Shown: positions 53,710-62,559 of the stretch, piece after piece
Layout of the letters: every line of letters starts with the position of its first letter
Position numbering within the stretch: the stretch's first letter is position 1
Assembly (NCBI RefSeq): GCF_900110075.1
Contig: NZ_FOCJ01000002.1
Coordinates: 124,001 to 188,000, forward strand
Length of the DNA: 64,000 nucleotides
From: Paenibacillus sp. OV219
GTDB taxonomy: Bacteria > Bacillota > Bacilli > Paenibacillales > Paenibacillaceae
Reading direction: 5' to 3'
Translations under genes and position numbers: made by a program
Notes under the pieces: model-generated
The model's input: only the letters and a program-made list of their open reading frames with translations
Told to the model about the DNA's origin: nothing
Databases searched by the model: none

Positions 53710-54873
53710 ATGTATTATTTTGACCACGCCGCTTCGACGCCGCCACATGAAGAGGTCATTCGAACGATGGCGGAAGTAATGGCGAAGCACTATGCGAATC
53801 CATCCTCGCTGCATAGAGGTGGGCATGAAGCGGGCAACTTGCTGGAACGCGCCAGATCGGTCATTGCGTCGGTGTTTCGAGGTACAGAGCCGAAGGAGTG
53901 GATCTTCACCTCCGGGGGAACCGAGAGCAACAACATAGCGATTACAGGAGCTGCCCGTGCCTCCAGCAAACGGGGCAAGCATATTATAACGACTGCGGTC
54001 GAGCATCCATCTGTTTACGATACATGCCTCGCGTTGGAGCGGGAAGGATTCAAGGTAACGATTTTGCCAGTTAACTCAGATGGTATAGTTTCAATTGAAG
54101 TGCTCGAACAAGCGCTAACCGATGAAACCATTCTTGTTTCAGTGATGCACGTCAACAATGAAACAGGTGCGGTACAGCCAATCAGAGAGATAGGAGAACT
54201 GCTGAAGCAGCACCGCTCAACCATATTCCACGTAGATGGTGTACAGAGCGTAGGCAAACTACCAATAGATCTGCAAAGCTGCGGAATTGACTTGTTCTCA
54301 GCATCTGCTCATAAAGTGAACGGGCCGCGCGGCGTTGGACTGCTGTATGTGCGCGCAGGTGTCATACTGGAGCCGCTTTACCACGGCGGCAGCCAGGAGC
54401 GCGGACAGCGTCCAGGCACCGAGAATGTCGCAGGCATAGTTGCAGCGGCAAAAGCATTCCGTATGGCGCTTGAGAGCCAACCTGAGCGGGCTGAGCGTAT
54501 GTATGCCCTCAGAGAGCGACTGCTGGCTTGCATCTCGGAGATCCCGGAGCTTATTGTGAACGGCGTCATAGACCATTCAGCAGGCGTCGCAGCTCCCAAT
54601 ATCGTTAATTTTTCTTACCCCGGCATGAAGCCGGAAGTCATCGTGCATATGCTCGAGAAGCACCGAGTCTTAGCATCCACGAAGTCCGCCTGCTCGTCAA
54701 AGAGCGACGATCCGAGCAGAGTGCTGCTTGCGATGGGAGCATCCAGAGAACGCGCTGCAAGCGGTATTCGTATCAGCTTCGGCGATGAACATGGCGCTGC
54801 CGAGCTGGAATGGCTGTGCCGGATGCTTCATATGGTCGTACAAAAGTTAAAGCCGCTGGAGCGGAAGGAGTGA
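53710..54873 (+). CDS. nifZ: Cysteine desulfurase (NifS/NifZ type, partner of ThiI)
   Basis: 387 residues from the ATG at 53710 (GGAGAGGGAG upstream; the frame is open further without support). PLP enzyme: substrate/PLP motifs SGGTESNNIAI, EHPSVYDTC, the Schiff-base lysine in SAHKVNGPRG, GGSQERGQRPGTEN, and the active cysteine in TKSACSSKS. Transfers sulfur from cysteine. It is followed by thiI after ten bases, the arrangement of nifZ-thiI used for 4-thiouridine in tRNA. Confidence 0.93.
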   Translation: MYYFDHAASTPPHEEVIRTMAEVMAKHYANPSSLHRGGHEAGNLLERARSVIASVFRGTEPKEWIFTSGGTESNNIAITGAARASSKRGKHIITTAVEHPSVYDTCLALEREGFKVTILPVNSDGIVSIEVLEQALTDETILVSVMHVNNETGAVQPIREIGELLKQHRSTIFHVDGVQSVGKLPIDLQSCGIDLFSASAHKVNGPRGVGLLYVRAGVILEPLYHGGSQERGQRPGTENVAGIVAAAKAFRMALESQPERAERMYALRERLLACISEIPELIVNGVIDHSAGVAAPNIVNFSYPGMKPEVIVHMLEKHRVLASTKSACSSKSDDPSRVLLAMGASRERAASGIRISFGDEHGAAELEWLCRMLHMVVQKLKPLERKE

Positions 54874-54883
54874 CTAAAACAGC

Positions 54884-56104
54884 ATGAACCCAGATATGAT
54901 CTTGATCCGTTTTGGTGAATATACGATTAAAGGCAAGAATCGAGGCATGTTTGAGAAAAAGATGCTGCAGCAGGTTAAGCGAGCTATAGCATCCTATACG
55001 GCAGTCAATGTATCACATTCATTTGGCCGTATTTATTTGGAGCTAAACGGAGAGCCCTATGCTGAAATTGCTGCGCGGCTGAAAGATATTTACGGCATCG
55101 CATCCTTCAGTCCGATTCGAAAAATCGTGAGCGAGCTCGAGGAAATTCGCAGGACAGCAGTGGAGGTCATGCAATCGCTCCCGAAGCAGCCGGCAACCTT
55201 CAAGGTCGCGGTCAAGCGAGTGGATAAGAAGTTCCCGCATGATACCCAGGAGCTGAACCATTTGGTAGGCGGGTATGTATTACATGCATTTCCGGGCTTG
55301 AAAGTGAATGTGCGCGAGCCAGAGGTAGAGCTTCGCATCGAAATTCAGCCTGAAGGCACATACGTCTTCAGTGAGGTTGTTCCGGCAGCTGGCGGCTACC
55401 CTTATGGAACGAACGGTAAAGCGGTGCTGCTGCTCTCAGGCGGCATTGACAGCCCCGTAGCAGGCTATATGGCGATGAGGCAGGGTCTTGAGCTGGAAGC
55501 GGTGCATTTCCACAGCTATCCGTTCACAAGCGAGAAAGCGAAGGAGAAAGTCATCGATCTTGTTCGGAGACTATCGCACTACAGCGGCGTGCCGATTAAG
55601 CTGCATATGGTTTCTTTCACCGATATTCAAACGGCGCTTGCACAGACCGACCATGATTCGCTTATTATTACACTAATGCGTCGTTCGATGCTTCGGATTG
55701 CGACCCAGCTTGCTGAGAAGGTTAATGCTCTCGGGATTGTTTCAGGCGACAGCTTAGGGCAAGTGGCGAGCCAGACGCTCAGCAGTATGAATGTTATCGG
55801 ACGGACAACAGATCTTCCGCTACTGAGACCGCTGCTGACGATGGATAAGAATGAAATTATCAAGATTGCACGGCAAATCGATACATTTGAGACGTCGATT
55901 CTGCCATATGAGGATTGCTGCACGTTATTCGTGCCAAAGTCACCAAGCACCAATCCGAATCTTGCCACTGTTGAGCAGTGTGAGGAAACGATTGCAAATC
56001 TTCACGAGATGATTGCGGAGGCGGTTGCAACGACCGAGGTGATGAAGATTTCACCGGAGAAGCCGACTGTCACCCAAACGGCCGGCGAGGATCACTGGTT
56101 CTAA
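54884..56104 (+). CDS. thiI: tRNA 4-thiouridine synthase ThiI
   Basis: 406 residues. NFLD-THUMP domains (about 1-165, ILIRFGEYTIKGKNRGMFE) precede the PP-loop ATPase domain (LLLSGGIDSPVAGYMAMRQG). There is no C-terminal rhodanese domain, as in Bacillus ThiI, so sulfur comes straight from the NifZ-type desulfurase upstream. Makes s4U8 in tRNA. AGGAGTGA precedes the ATG. Its terminator overlaps the end of a convergent gene. Confidence 0.96.
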   Translation: MNPDMILIRFGEYTIKGKNRGMFEKKMLQQVKRAIASYTAVNVSHSFGRIYLELNGEPYAEIAARLKDIYGIASFSPIRKIVSELEEIRRTAVEVMQSLPKQPATFKVAVKRVDKKFPHDTQELNHLVGGYVLHAFPGLKVNVREPEVELRIEIQPEGTYVFSEVVPAAGGYPYGTNGKAVLLLSGGIDSPVAGYMAMRQGLELEAVHFHSYPFTSEKAKEKVIDLVRRLSHYSGVPIKLHMVSFTDIQTALAQTDHDSLIITLMRRSMLRIATQLAEKVNALGIVSGDSLGQVASQTLSSMNVIGRTTDLPLLRPLLTMDKNEIIKIARQIDTFETSILPYEDCCTLFVPKSPSTNPNLATVEQCEETIANLHEMIAEAVATTEVMKISPEKPTVTQTAGEDHWF

Positions 56105-56116
56105 CTTACAAAAAGA

Positions 56117-56152
56117 AAAAGCGGGGACCCTAATGGGTTCCCCTGCTTTTTT
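56117..56152 (+). terminator. Terminator of nifZ-thiI, overlapping the convergent terC 3' end
   Basis: AAAAGCGGGG and CCC pair with GGG and CCCCTGCTTTT, followed by Ts. The minus-strand gene's last seven codons lie inside this stem. Confidence 0.85.
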
Positions 56153-56831
56153 CCATACTGTTCGCTTTGCTTCGTGATGTGTTCTTCCATAATCCCGCAA
56201 CGATGATGACGATGACCAGAAGAATCAAGAACGACCATTCGAACGCTGGATTGTCCTTGAAGAATTGTTCCAGCTTGATCTCATGCGTAATCATCTTGGC
56301 GGCTGTGTAAGCAAGTACACCAGAGCCGACATAAACGATCCATGGGATGCGGTTTATCAGCTTGATGAACAGCGTGCTTCCCCAGACCACGATCGGAATG
56401 CTGATGATAAGTCCGAGTAAGACGAGCGGTACGCTACCGTGTGATGCGCCTGCAACTGCAATAACGTTATCGAGCCCCATTGCCGCATCTGCTATAATGA
56501 TTGTCCGAACAGACTGCCAGAGCGTGTTTCCTGCTGTAATATTGTCATGTTCTGCATTGTCGACAAGTAGCTTATATGCGATCCACAGCAGTAATATCCC
56601 GCCTGCGAGCATTAGCCAAGGCACATTGAGCAAGTAGACGACCAGCACAGTGGCGATTGCGCGGATACCTACGGCTCCGACAGTGCCCCATATGACGGCT
56701 TTCGTCTGCTGCTCCTTCGGGAGCTTGCGTGCGGCTAGACCAATGACTATGGCGTTATCACCTGCGAGTACAAGGTCAATGAAGACGATCGTGATGAGTG
56801 CAGTTAGAAATTCCAGTGATAAGATGTCCAT
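56130..56831 (-). CDS. TerC family integral membrane protein (YjbE-like), copy 1
   Basis: 233 residues from the ATG at 56831 (AAAGGAGG upstream; the longer frame to 57038 crosses the divergent promoter region). Seven membrane helices with the two TerC acidic motifs, VLAGDNAIVIGLA and MGLDNVIAVAGA. Members are linked to Mn2+ export/metalation of secreted proteins and to tellurite or envelope stress. A sigma-W-like promoter lies upstream. Head-to-head with a paralogue. Confidence 0.92.
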   Translation of the reverse strand: MDILSLEFLTALITIVFIDLVLAGDNAIVIGLAARKLPKEQQTKAVIWGTVGAVGIRAIATVLVVYLLNVPWLMLAGGILLLWIAYKLLVDNAEHDNITAGNTLWQSVRTIIIADAAMGLDNVIAVAGASHGSVPLVLLGLIISIPIVVWGSTLFIKLINRIPWIVYVGSGVLAYTAAKMITHEIKLEQFFKDNPAFEWSFLILLVIVIIVAGLWKNTSRSKANSMEKSRGTH

Positions 56832-56878
56832 TATGAATCCTGTCCTCCTTTCGGGCGAGCTATGATGTTTCTCGATTA

Positions 56879-56904
56879 TACGGACGAATGAAAAAAAGGA
56901 TTCA
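56879..56904 (-). promoter_or_regulatory. Sigma-W-like (ECF) promoter for the minus-strand TerC gene
   Basis: Minus strand TGAATC (56904-56899), 16-bp spacer, CGTATA starting at 56882. Resembles the TGAAAC-N16-CGTATA class. The same bases CGTATAAT could also serve as a sigma-A -10, but no -35 at 17 bp is good. Confidence 0.45.
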
Positions 56905-56919
56905 CAAAAAAACATAACC

Positions 56920-56934
56920 TGTCCAATTGGGACA
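56920..56934. promoter_or_regulatory. Small inverted repeat between the two terC genes
   Basis: TGTCC-AATTG-GGACA lies 42 bases before the plus-strand terC start, in the divergent control region. Possible operator; short enough to be chance. Confidence 0.25.
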
Positions 56935-56976
56935 TACCGTTCATAAATGGAAGCTTTCCAAGGAGGCGGTAGAGCA

Positions 56977-57636
56977 ATGGACAGTTTGATCATTTTTATC
57001 CAGATTATATTTATCAATGTGCTGCTAAGCGGTGACAATGCCGTCGTTATAGCTCTTGCGAGTCAGCAACTTCCTCATGCCCAAAGGAAAAAAGCAGTGC
57101 TGTGGGGCGCGGTTGCAGCTGTTGGCCTGAGATGTGTCCTTACTTTAGTTGCGCTCACGCTTCTGCAAGTGCCCTATCTGCAGGCAGTTGGAAGCTTGCT
57201 GCTCTTCATGATTGCCGTTAAGCTGGTGACCGATGCTTCCGGACACGCCGAGCAATTTCACAACATGCGCAAAGTTACCTCCCTCTCAAGCGCCGTTCGA
57301 ACGATCGTCATTGCTGATTTTATTATGAGTTTGGATAATGTGCTTGCCATTGCTGCGGTTGCCGAAGGAGAACCCGTCCTTATTCTGCTCGGTATCGCCC
57401 TTAGCATTCCGATGATAATATGGGGAAGTCAGTTATTAAGTACCTTATTGCGTAAGTTTCCGTCCTTCGTATATATTGGCGGTGGACTGCTCGGATACGC
57501 AGCCGGTGAGATGCTTGTTCACGACCCTGCGATTCATGATTGGCTCACCGGTTCGCTCGCTGTTTTGACTAAGGCGATTCCGCTCTTGTCCATTCCAATT
57601 GTCATAATTGTGGCATTGCTGCGAATTAAAAGATAA
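56977..57636 (+). CDS. TerC family integral membrane protein (YjbE-like), copy 2
   Basis: 219 residues from the ATG at 56977 (AAGGAGG upstream). The same fold as copy 1, with acidic motifs LLSGDNAVVIALA and MSLDNVLAIAAVA and similar PSFVYIGGGLLGYAAGEM near the end. It lacks the basic C-terminal tail of copy 1. The head-to-head pair probably arose by an inverted duplication long ago, as the sequences have diverged. Likely role in metal (Mn2+) handling at the membrane. Confidence 0.92.
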   Translation: MDSLIIFIQIIFINVLLSGDNAVVIALASQQLPHAQRKKAVLWGAVAAVGLRCVLTLVALTLLQVPYLQAVGSLLLFMIAVKLVTDASGHAEQFHNMRKVTSLSSAVRTIVIADFIMSLDNVLAIAAVAEGEPVLILLGIALSIPMIIWGSQLLSTLLRKFPSFVYIGGGLLGYAAGEMLVHDPAIHDWLTGSLAVLTKAIPLLSIPIVIIVALLRIKR

Positions 57637-57744
57637 GGTAAACTATATTTTTGAGTAAATATTTCAGCTGACACTGGTTTTTTGCCGTGTGTTCCATTAC
57701 ACTAGTAATGTTAAAAGTGCCAAAGAGAAGGAAGGAACATAGGC

Positions 57745-58227
57745 ATGTCCAGAAATCAATACACCGTTGGTCTCCTTTTTCTGATCGCCGGTGCTGTAAT
57801 CTTACTCGGAAAGATCGGCTTTTTCTCGTTCATCGGAACGAACTTCTGGCCGTTATTTTTGTTAATCCCCGGTATTTTGCTGCATGTGCTGTTTTTTGGA
57901 CGGCTGCTTCCGCCTTTCGTGCTTATACCAGGTGCGATTTTGACAATTAATGCTTTCTTATTTTTCTTCTGCATTGCATCTGGATGGAGCAATATGCAGT
58001 ATTTGTGGCCTATCTTTATTGTCTCGGTCGCAGTAGGATTATATGAGTATCATTTGTTCGACACGTACCATCCTAAATTACCGCGCACACTTGCCATTAT
58101 AATGCTTCTAACAGCAGCATCCTTCTTTGTTATTATGCTTGTGTGGGGCTGGGGTATGTACCTGATTGCGGCAGTGTTCCTTGCAGTCGGCGCATGGCTA
58201 GTTGTAGGGCGCAAAGCGCGCTGGTAG
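57745..58227 (+). CDS. LiaI/LiaF-like transmembrane-region protein
   Basis: 160 residues, GAAGGAAGGAA upstream. Five hydrophobic helices; the N-terminal YTVGLLFLIAGAVILLGKIG with following FWPLFLLIPGILL and a second LWPIFIVSVAVGL copy fit the LiaI-LiaF-like TM region (DUF5668) found in envelope-stress membrane proteins. It lacks the C-terminal soluble domain of LiaF. No two-component system is adjacent, so a role in stress sensing is only suggested. Confidence 0.65.
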   Translation: MSRNQYTVGLLFLIAGAVILLGKIGFFSFIGTNFWPLFLLIPGILLHVLFFGRLLPPFVLIPGAILTINAFLFFFCIASGWSNMQYLWPIFIVSVAVGLYEYHLFDTYHPKLPRTLAIIMLLTAASFFVIMLVWGWGMYLIAAVFLAVGAWLVVGRKARW

Positions 58228-58305
58228 TAGTGCAATTGTTTAACACGTTTGATGTAAGCTCAGAGACAACAAACTAAATATAAAAAAGTGGAGTGGATAC
58301 TCGTA

Positions 58306-60150
58306 ATGCAAGCAAGAGAAAACATCAGAAATATTGCCATCATCGCGCACGTTGACCATGGTAAAACAACGTTAGTTGACAAACTTCTTCAACAATCCGG
58401 TACGTACCGCGATCATGAAACAGTACAAGAGCGCGCAATGGACTCTAATGATTTGGAACGTGAACGCGGCATCACAATCCTGGCGAAGAACACAGCAGTT
58501 AACTACAAGGATTACCTGATCAACATCGTGGATACACCTGGACATGCCGACTTCGGCGGTGAGGTAGAGCGGATCATGAAGATGGTAGACGGCGTTCTTC
58601 TTGTCGTTGACGCCTTCGAAGGTTGTATGCCACAAACGAAATTCGTATTGCGTAAAGCGCTTGAGAGCAACCTGACGCCAATCGTCGTATTGAACAAAAT
58701 CGACCGTCCGAACGCAAGCCCTGAGCAAGTTGTCGACGAAGTGCTTGATCTGTTCATCGAGCTAGGCGCGAACGATGAACAACTGGAGTTCCCAGTTGTT
58801 TATGCTTCGGCCCTTATGGGTACTGCCAGCATGAACGTTGATAAGCAGGACGAAAACATGCAGGCGCTGTATGAGACGATCATTGAGCAAATTCCTTCAC
58901 CGACGGAGAGCGTAGAGGATCCATTGCAATTCCTCGTAACGCTGCTTGATTATAATGAGTACCTCGGCCGTATCGCTGTTGGTCGTGTGAACCGCGGTGT
59001 AGTTCGTCAAGGCCAATCGGTTGCTGTTATTAACCGTGAAGGTGTGACGAAGCAAGCGCGTATTGAGAAGCTGTTCGGCTTCCAAGGCTTGAAGCGCGTT
59101 GAGGTTGAAGAAGCAGGCGCAGGTGATATCGTTGCGATTGCGGGTATCCGTGAGATCAACATCGGTGAAACGATCGCCGATCCACAGAAGCCAGAAGCGC
59201 TGCCGGTTCTGAAGATCGACGAGCCGACATTGCAAATGACATTCCTCGTCAACAACAGTCCGTTTGCGGGCCGCGAAGGTAAATGGGTTACGTCCCGTAA
59301 ACTGCGTGAGCGTCTCTTCAACGAGCTTGAGACAGACGTTGCACTTCGTGTTGACGAAACAGATAGCCCAGATGCATTCATCGTTTCGGGCCGTGGTGAG
59401 CTTCACCTTGGTATCCTGATTGAGAATATGCGTCGTGAAGGCTTCGAGCTTCAAGTTTCCAAACCAGAAGTTATCATAAAAGATATCGATGGCGTGAAGA
59501 GTGAGCCGTATGAGCGTCTACTCATCGACGTACCTGAAGAAAGCATGGGCGCTGTTATGGAGAGCCTTGGATCGCGTAAAGCCGAGATGGTCAACATGAT
59601 TAACCACGGAAACGGCCAAGTGCGTATCGAGTTCATCATTCCTGCGCGTGGCTTGATCGGTTACCGTACGAACTTCTTGACACTGACTCGCGGTTACGGC
59701 ATTATGAACAACGCGTTCGATAGCTACGGCCCGCTTGCAGGCTCATCGGTTGGCGGACGTCACCAAGGCGTGCTGATCTCCAGCGAGAATGGCCTATCGA
59801 CGTTCTATGGCATGCAAGGTGTCGAAGACCGCGGCTTGCTGTTCCTGGAGCCAGGTGCTGAAGTATACGAAGGCATGGTCGTAGGCGAACACAATCGCGA
59901 TAACGACATTATCGTCAACATCTGTAAAGAGAAGGCTCTGACAAACATCCGCTCCGCAGGTAAAGATGATACTGTACGTTTGAAAACGCCAGTGTTGTTC
60001 TCCCTTGAACAAGCGCTCGAGTACTTGAACGACGACGAGTACTGCGAAGTAACGCCGAAGTCGATCCGTCTTCGTAAGAAGATTCTTAACAAGAGCGAGC
60101 GCGAGCGTGCGGAGAAACAACGTAAAACAGCTGCAGCTGCGCAAGTATAA
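58306..60150 (+). CDS. typA: Ribosome-associated translational GTPase TypA/BipA
   Basis: 614 residues from the ATG at 58306. GTPase motifs [37 protein letters not shown] and NKIDR are intact. EF-G-like domains III and V follow, with [12 protein letters not shown] and [18 protein letters not shown]. It acts at the ribosome under stress or low temperature, in 50S assembly. Followed by an unusual structured spacer, then ylaH, the Bacillus order (ylaG-ylaH). Confidence 0.97.
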   Translation: MQARENIRNIAIIAHVDHGKTTLVDKLLQQSGTYRDHETVQERAMDSNDLERERGITILAKNTAVNYKDYLINIVDTPGHADFGGEVERIMKMVDGVLLVVDAFEGCMPQTKFVLRKALESNLTPIVVLNKIDRPNASPEQVVDEVLDLFIELGANDEQLEFPVVYASALMGTASMNVDKQDENMQALYETIIEQIPSPTESVEDPLQFLVTLLDYNEYLGRIAVGRVNRGVVRQGQSVAVINREGVTKQARIEKLFGFQGLKRVEVEEAGAGDIVAIAGIREINIGETIADPQKPEALPVLKIDEPTLQMTFLVNNSPFAGREGKWVTSRKLRERLFNELETDVALRVDETDSPDAFIVSGRGELHLGILIENMRREGFELQVSKPEVIIKDIDGVKSEPYERLLIDVPEESMGAVMESLGSRKAEMVNMINHGNGQVRIEFIIPARGLIGYRTNFLTLTRGYGIMNNAFDSYGPLAGSSVGGRHQGVLISSENGLSTFYGMQGVEDRGLLFLEPGAEVYEGMVVGEHNRDNDIIVNICKEKALTNIRSAGKDDTVRLKTPVLFSLEQALEYLNDDEYCEVTPKSIRLRKKILNKSERERAEKQRKTAAAAQV

Positions 60151-60180
60151 TCCAGTCATAAAGATTTCAATTAAATAATC

Positions 60181-60280
60181 CTTGCCGAGAGCGGCAAGCA
60201 TGACGTTCAGGCAGGGTAACAGCGACTTCTTTCGGTGAGCAACCGATAATGAAGCCGTTGATGCCCTGCCGTTTGCGTCA
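60181..60280 (+). ncRNA. Candidate structured RNA between typA and ylaH
   Basis: A small hairpin CTTGCCG/CGGCAAG (60181-60198) is followed by an 80-nt multi-helix stem (60201-60280). From outside in: TGACG/CGTCA, GGCAGGG/CCCTGCC, CGACTTC/GAAGCCG (one mismatch), TCGGT/ACCGA, loop GAGCA. No T-tract follows. It is 47 bases before ylaH and could be a leader element, a small RNA, or a palindromic repeat. Confidence 0.4.
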
Positions 60281-60327
60281 CAAGACATGCCGTATTTTAA
60301 AAGGCTAAACCGGAGGTTGAAGCTACC

Positions 60328-60627
60328 ATGCAAAGCTGGTTTCACAGTCATCCCATATTGACGTATTTCATTATTTTAGCACTTACGATTTATATTTTTA
60401 ACGCGGTATTTCGGGTTAGCCGCTTGCCGATACTGAAAGAAATACTGGTGCATCTCGTGATGGCACTCGGATCCTTCGTTCTGTTCGTTCTGCAATTCGA
60501 TAAGCTGCCGATTATTCAGTGCATGTCCGTAGCGGTGCTCATGATGGCGATGCTTCGCGGCAGACAGCTGTATGATAAGATTAAAGGCAATGGCAAGCGT
60601 GACGGTTCCGATCCGGGAGGGGCTTAA
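60328..60627 (+). CDS. ylaH: YlaH-like membrane protein
   Basis: 99 residues, CGGAGG before the ATG. Three membrane helices (LTYFIILALTIYIFNAVF, LKEILVHLVMALGSFVLFVL, and a third around QCMSVAVLMMAML). The YlaH family (PF14036) sits directly downstream of typA in Bacillales. Function unknown. The next gene follows after one base. Confidence 0.85.
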   Translation: MQSWFHSHPILTYFIILALTIYIFNAVFRVSRLPILKEILVHLVMALGSFVLFVLQFDKLPIIQCMSVAVLMMAMLRGRQLYDKIKGNGKRDGSDPGGA

Positions 60628-60628
60628 T

Positions 60629-60901
60629 TTGCGACTTGAGGATGCATTGTTCAACTGGCTGCAAATTCAAATTGTGGCCAATGCAAGACCGGATGATCAT
60701 GCTGCTGCCGACACACGTGACTTTTTTTTGGAAATTTTGACGGAAGATCACCATGTTGAGAATTTGCACATACATAAGGTCGACGATACGATGATTCATC
60801 TTCGGTATGACAAGGATGGCCGCGCCAAGCTTCAGATGATTCCCCGTGAATCCGGTGAACAGCTTCTCCAGGATATTAATGAAAACCCGAAATACAATTG
60901 A
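60629..60901 (+). CDS. Small conserved-looking hypothetical protein downstream of ylaH
   Basis: 90 residues from a TTG at 60629 with GGGAGGGG six bases upstream; frames further back overlap ylaH. Predicted soluble alpha/beta: RLEDALFNWLQIQIV, then DHHVENLHIHKVDDTMIHLRY. No cysteines, so it is not YlaI, which holds this position in Bacillus subtilis. No family recognised. The stop shares bases with the region where the LCP-family gene begins, suggesting co-transcription with ylaH and the LCP gene. Confidence 0.65.
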   Translation: MRLEDALFNWLQIQIVANARPDDHAAADTRDFFLEILTEDHHVENLHIHKVDDTMIHLRYDKDGRAKLQMIPRESGEQLLQDINENPKYN

Positions 60902-60915
60902 CGAAGGTGGAAGTC

Positions 60916-61938
60916 ATGAATAGCAGATCAGCTAAGTCTGAGCAGAAACGCAAGCAGGGCAAGGGCAAGGGCAAATACTGGCTTCGCCGGATCATGGTCG
61001 TATTTCTGGTACTCTTAATTGGAGTAGCAGGTTATCTGACTTATATTTATAAGGTGTCGAAGGATGCGCTCGGTGATATAACTACGGACGCCGATCCAAC
61101 GATCGTTATTCCGAAAGACCAATCAGTCAAAGTAAAGCCGGTTACCATTATGCTGCTTGGCGTCGATACTCGCAAAGAAACAGGTAGTTTGAACACCGAT
61201 GTTATGATGGTCGCTACGTTCAATCCACAGTCGAAATCCGCTGTCGTTGTCTCGATTCCGCGCGATTCGATGATTGAGCTGTCCGGCTATAGGGTTCGAA
61301 AAGCGAACGCGTACTACTCGAAGTTTCTCTCCAATGCTCTTCATGAAGACGGATTGAAAAAGCCAAAAGCAGAGAAGCAAGCCAAACAGGATATGCGCAC
61401 GATGTTCAGCAAGTATTTCAACATTCCCATTGATTACACGGCAACGATTAACTTCCAAGGTTTCGTTGATGTCGTCGATGCGCTTGGCGGCGTTGATGTA
61501 GACGTCGATATGGATATGCATTACGTCGATAATGCAGACGGTACGAATATTGACTTGAAGAAAGGTGAGCAGACGCTGAAAGGCGATGATGCGCTTGATT
61601 TCGTCAGGTATCGTAAATCGAATGACGGCACGAATATGTCGAGCGACTTTGACCGCAACAAGCGCGAAAGCCAAGTGCTAGGCGAAATTGCTGATAAGCT
61701 GAAATCGTTCTCCAGCGTGACGAAGATCGCCGGGGTTATTAAAGCGGTTGGCAACAATATGCGTATGGACATTCCGACAGGCGAAGTGCAGAACATGATT
61801 TCTACGTACTTCGGAATAAGCCGAAGCAATATTACGTTTATTCCGCTTGAAGGCGTGTGGAAGAGCCCATACGTAAGATTGAACGAAGCGAAGCTGGAAG
61901 AAGCGAAGTCGGCGCTACAGTCAAAACTAGCTGAATGA
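60916..61938 (+). CDS. LytR-CpsA-Psr (LCP) family cell-wall polymer ligase
   Basis: 340 residues from the ATG at 60916 (AAGGTGG upstream). Basic cytoplasmic start, one membrane helix (IMVVFLVLLIGVAGYLTYIY), then an extracytoplasmic LCP domain. Its polyprenyl-phosphate-binding residues lie in LLGVDTRKE, NTDVMMVAT, VVVSIPRDSMIEL and FDRNKRESQVLG. The enzyme attaches teichoic acid or other glycopolymers to peptidoglycan. LPVXG-like signals are absent. Last of the typA-ylaH cluster. Confidence 0.93.
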   Translation: MNSRSAKSEQKRKQGKGKGKYWLRRIMVVFLVLLIGVAGYLTYIYKVSKDALGDITTDADPTIVIPKDQSVKVKPVTIMLLGVDTRKETGSLNTDVMMVATFNPQSKSAVVVSIPRDSMIELSGYRVRKANAYYSKFLSNALHEDGLKKPKAEKQAKQDMRTMFSKYFNIPIDYTATINFQGFVDVVDALGGVDVDVDMDMHYVDNADGTNIDLKKGEQTLKGDDALDFVRYRKSNDGTNMSSDFDRNKRESQVLGEIADKLKSFSSVTKIAGVIKAVGNNMRMDIPTGEVQNMISTYFGISRSNITFIPLEGVWKSPYVRLNEAKLEEAKSALQSKLAE

Positions 61939-61961
61939 CGGTGGTAGTACAAACCCTCCTA

Positions 61962-61970
61962 TGCTATAAT
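61962..61970 (+). promoter_or_regulatory. Extended -10 promoter element (TGCTATAAT)
   Basis: TG-C-TATAAT, a perfect extended -10, 50 bases before the ATG at 62020; the -35 at 17 bp is poor (TGGTAG), as tolerated with a TGn motif. Confidence 0.55.
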
Positions 61971-62019
61971 GAAAATACCGAAGCAGACATGTCGACACTG
62001 TAGCAAGGAGGGTATGCGG

Positions 62020-62484
62020 ATGTCCGAATCCGTCACCGTACTTACTGACGAGCTGTTGTATGGCCTACCACAAGTGGGAGCGCCATTCGTTCTTCCGTAT
62101 ATGCTGGATGCGAGCGACGATTATCCGACCTTGAGCTTCATATCGCGGGTTGATGCGGTCAACCGATCTACCCTGCGGTCTGTACGACTCGACGGATGCT
62201 CCCGCCCTACAATGTACATGGCTTCGCCGTATGATGATGTAAGCATAGCTGTGTTTGCGCCGGGAACCGTACAAACGAACTACGGCACAGCAGGGCTTGT
62301 ACCAGAGGCTCTTCATGAGATGCCTCGCAAGCACGCGGAATTCGCCAACGAAATCGCTTTCATTTGCGATGCGATGTTAGATGGCGTGCGCTTGTCCGCA
62401 ACACCTGGCCTTGAGAAAACGTATGATCAAATAGCTGCAGACAAGCTGGATGGACAGGTGTTTGCTGCGATGAGAAAAGCCTAG
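62020..62484 (+). CDS. Hypothetical soluble protein
   Basis: 154 residues from the ATG at 62020 (GGAGG eight bases upstream; an ATG six bases earlier is too close). Mixed alpha/beta, no membrane segment or signal. Stretches such as YPTLSFISRVDAVNRSTLR and VSIAVFAPGTVQTNYGTAG give no family I recognise. Single-gene unit with an extended -10 promoter and its stop codon built into the terminator stem. Confidence 0.65.
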   Translation: MSESVTVLTDELLYGLPQVGAPFVLPYMLDASDDYPTLSFISRVDAVNRSTLRSVRLDGCSRPTMYMASPYDDVSIAVFAPGTVQTNYGTAGLVPEALHEMPRKHAEFANEIAFICDAMLDGVRLSATPGLEKTYDQIAADKLDGQVFAAMRKA

Positions 62485-62505
62485 TGACTTATCACTAGGC
62501 TTTTT
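62475..62505 (+). terminator. Terminator overlapping the stop codon
   Basis: AAAGCCTAGTGA pairs perfectly with TCACTAGGCTTT across a 4-base loop, followed by Ts. The TAG stop is in the left arm. Confidence 0.9.
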
Positions 62506-62559
62506 GTGTTCTTATACGGTTTCTCACAAACAGCGACGGCGATGGTGCGATGGTTAGTC

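Noticed and set aside
56832-56976. yybP-ykoY manganese riboswitch ahead of terC
   Set aside because: The 145-bp divergent region lacks the paired conserved loops and is too short for the element on both sides.
56832-57038. 69-residue N-terminal extension of the minus-strand TerC
   Set aside because: It crosses the divergent promoter region and the SD of the normal start; no similarity to TerC proteins.
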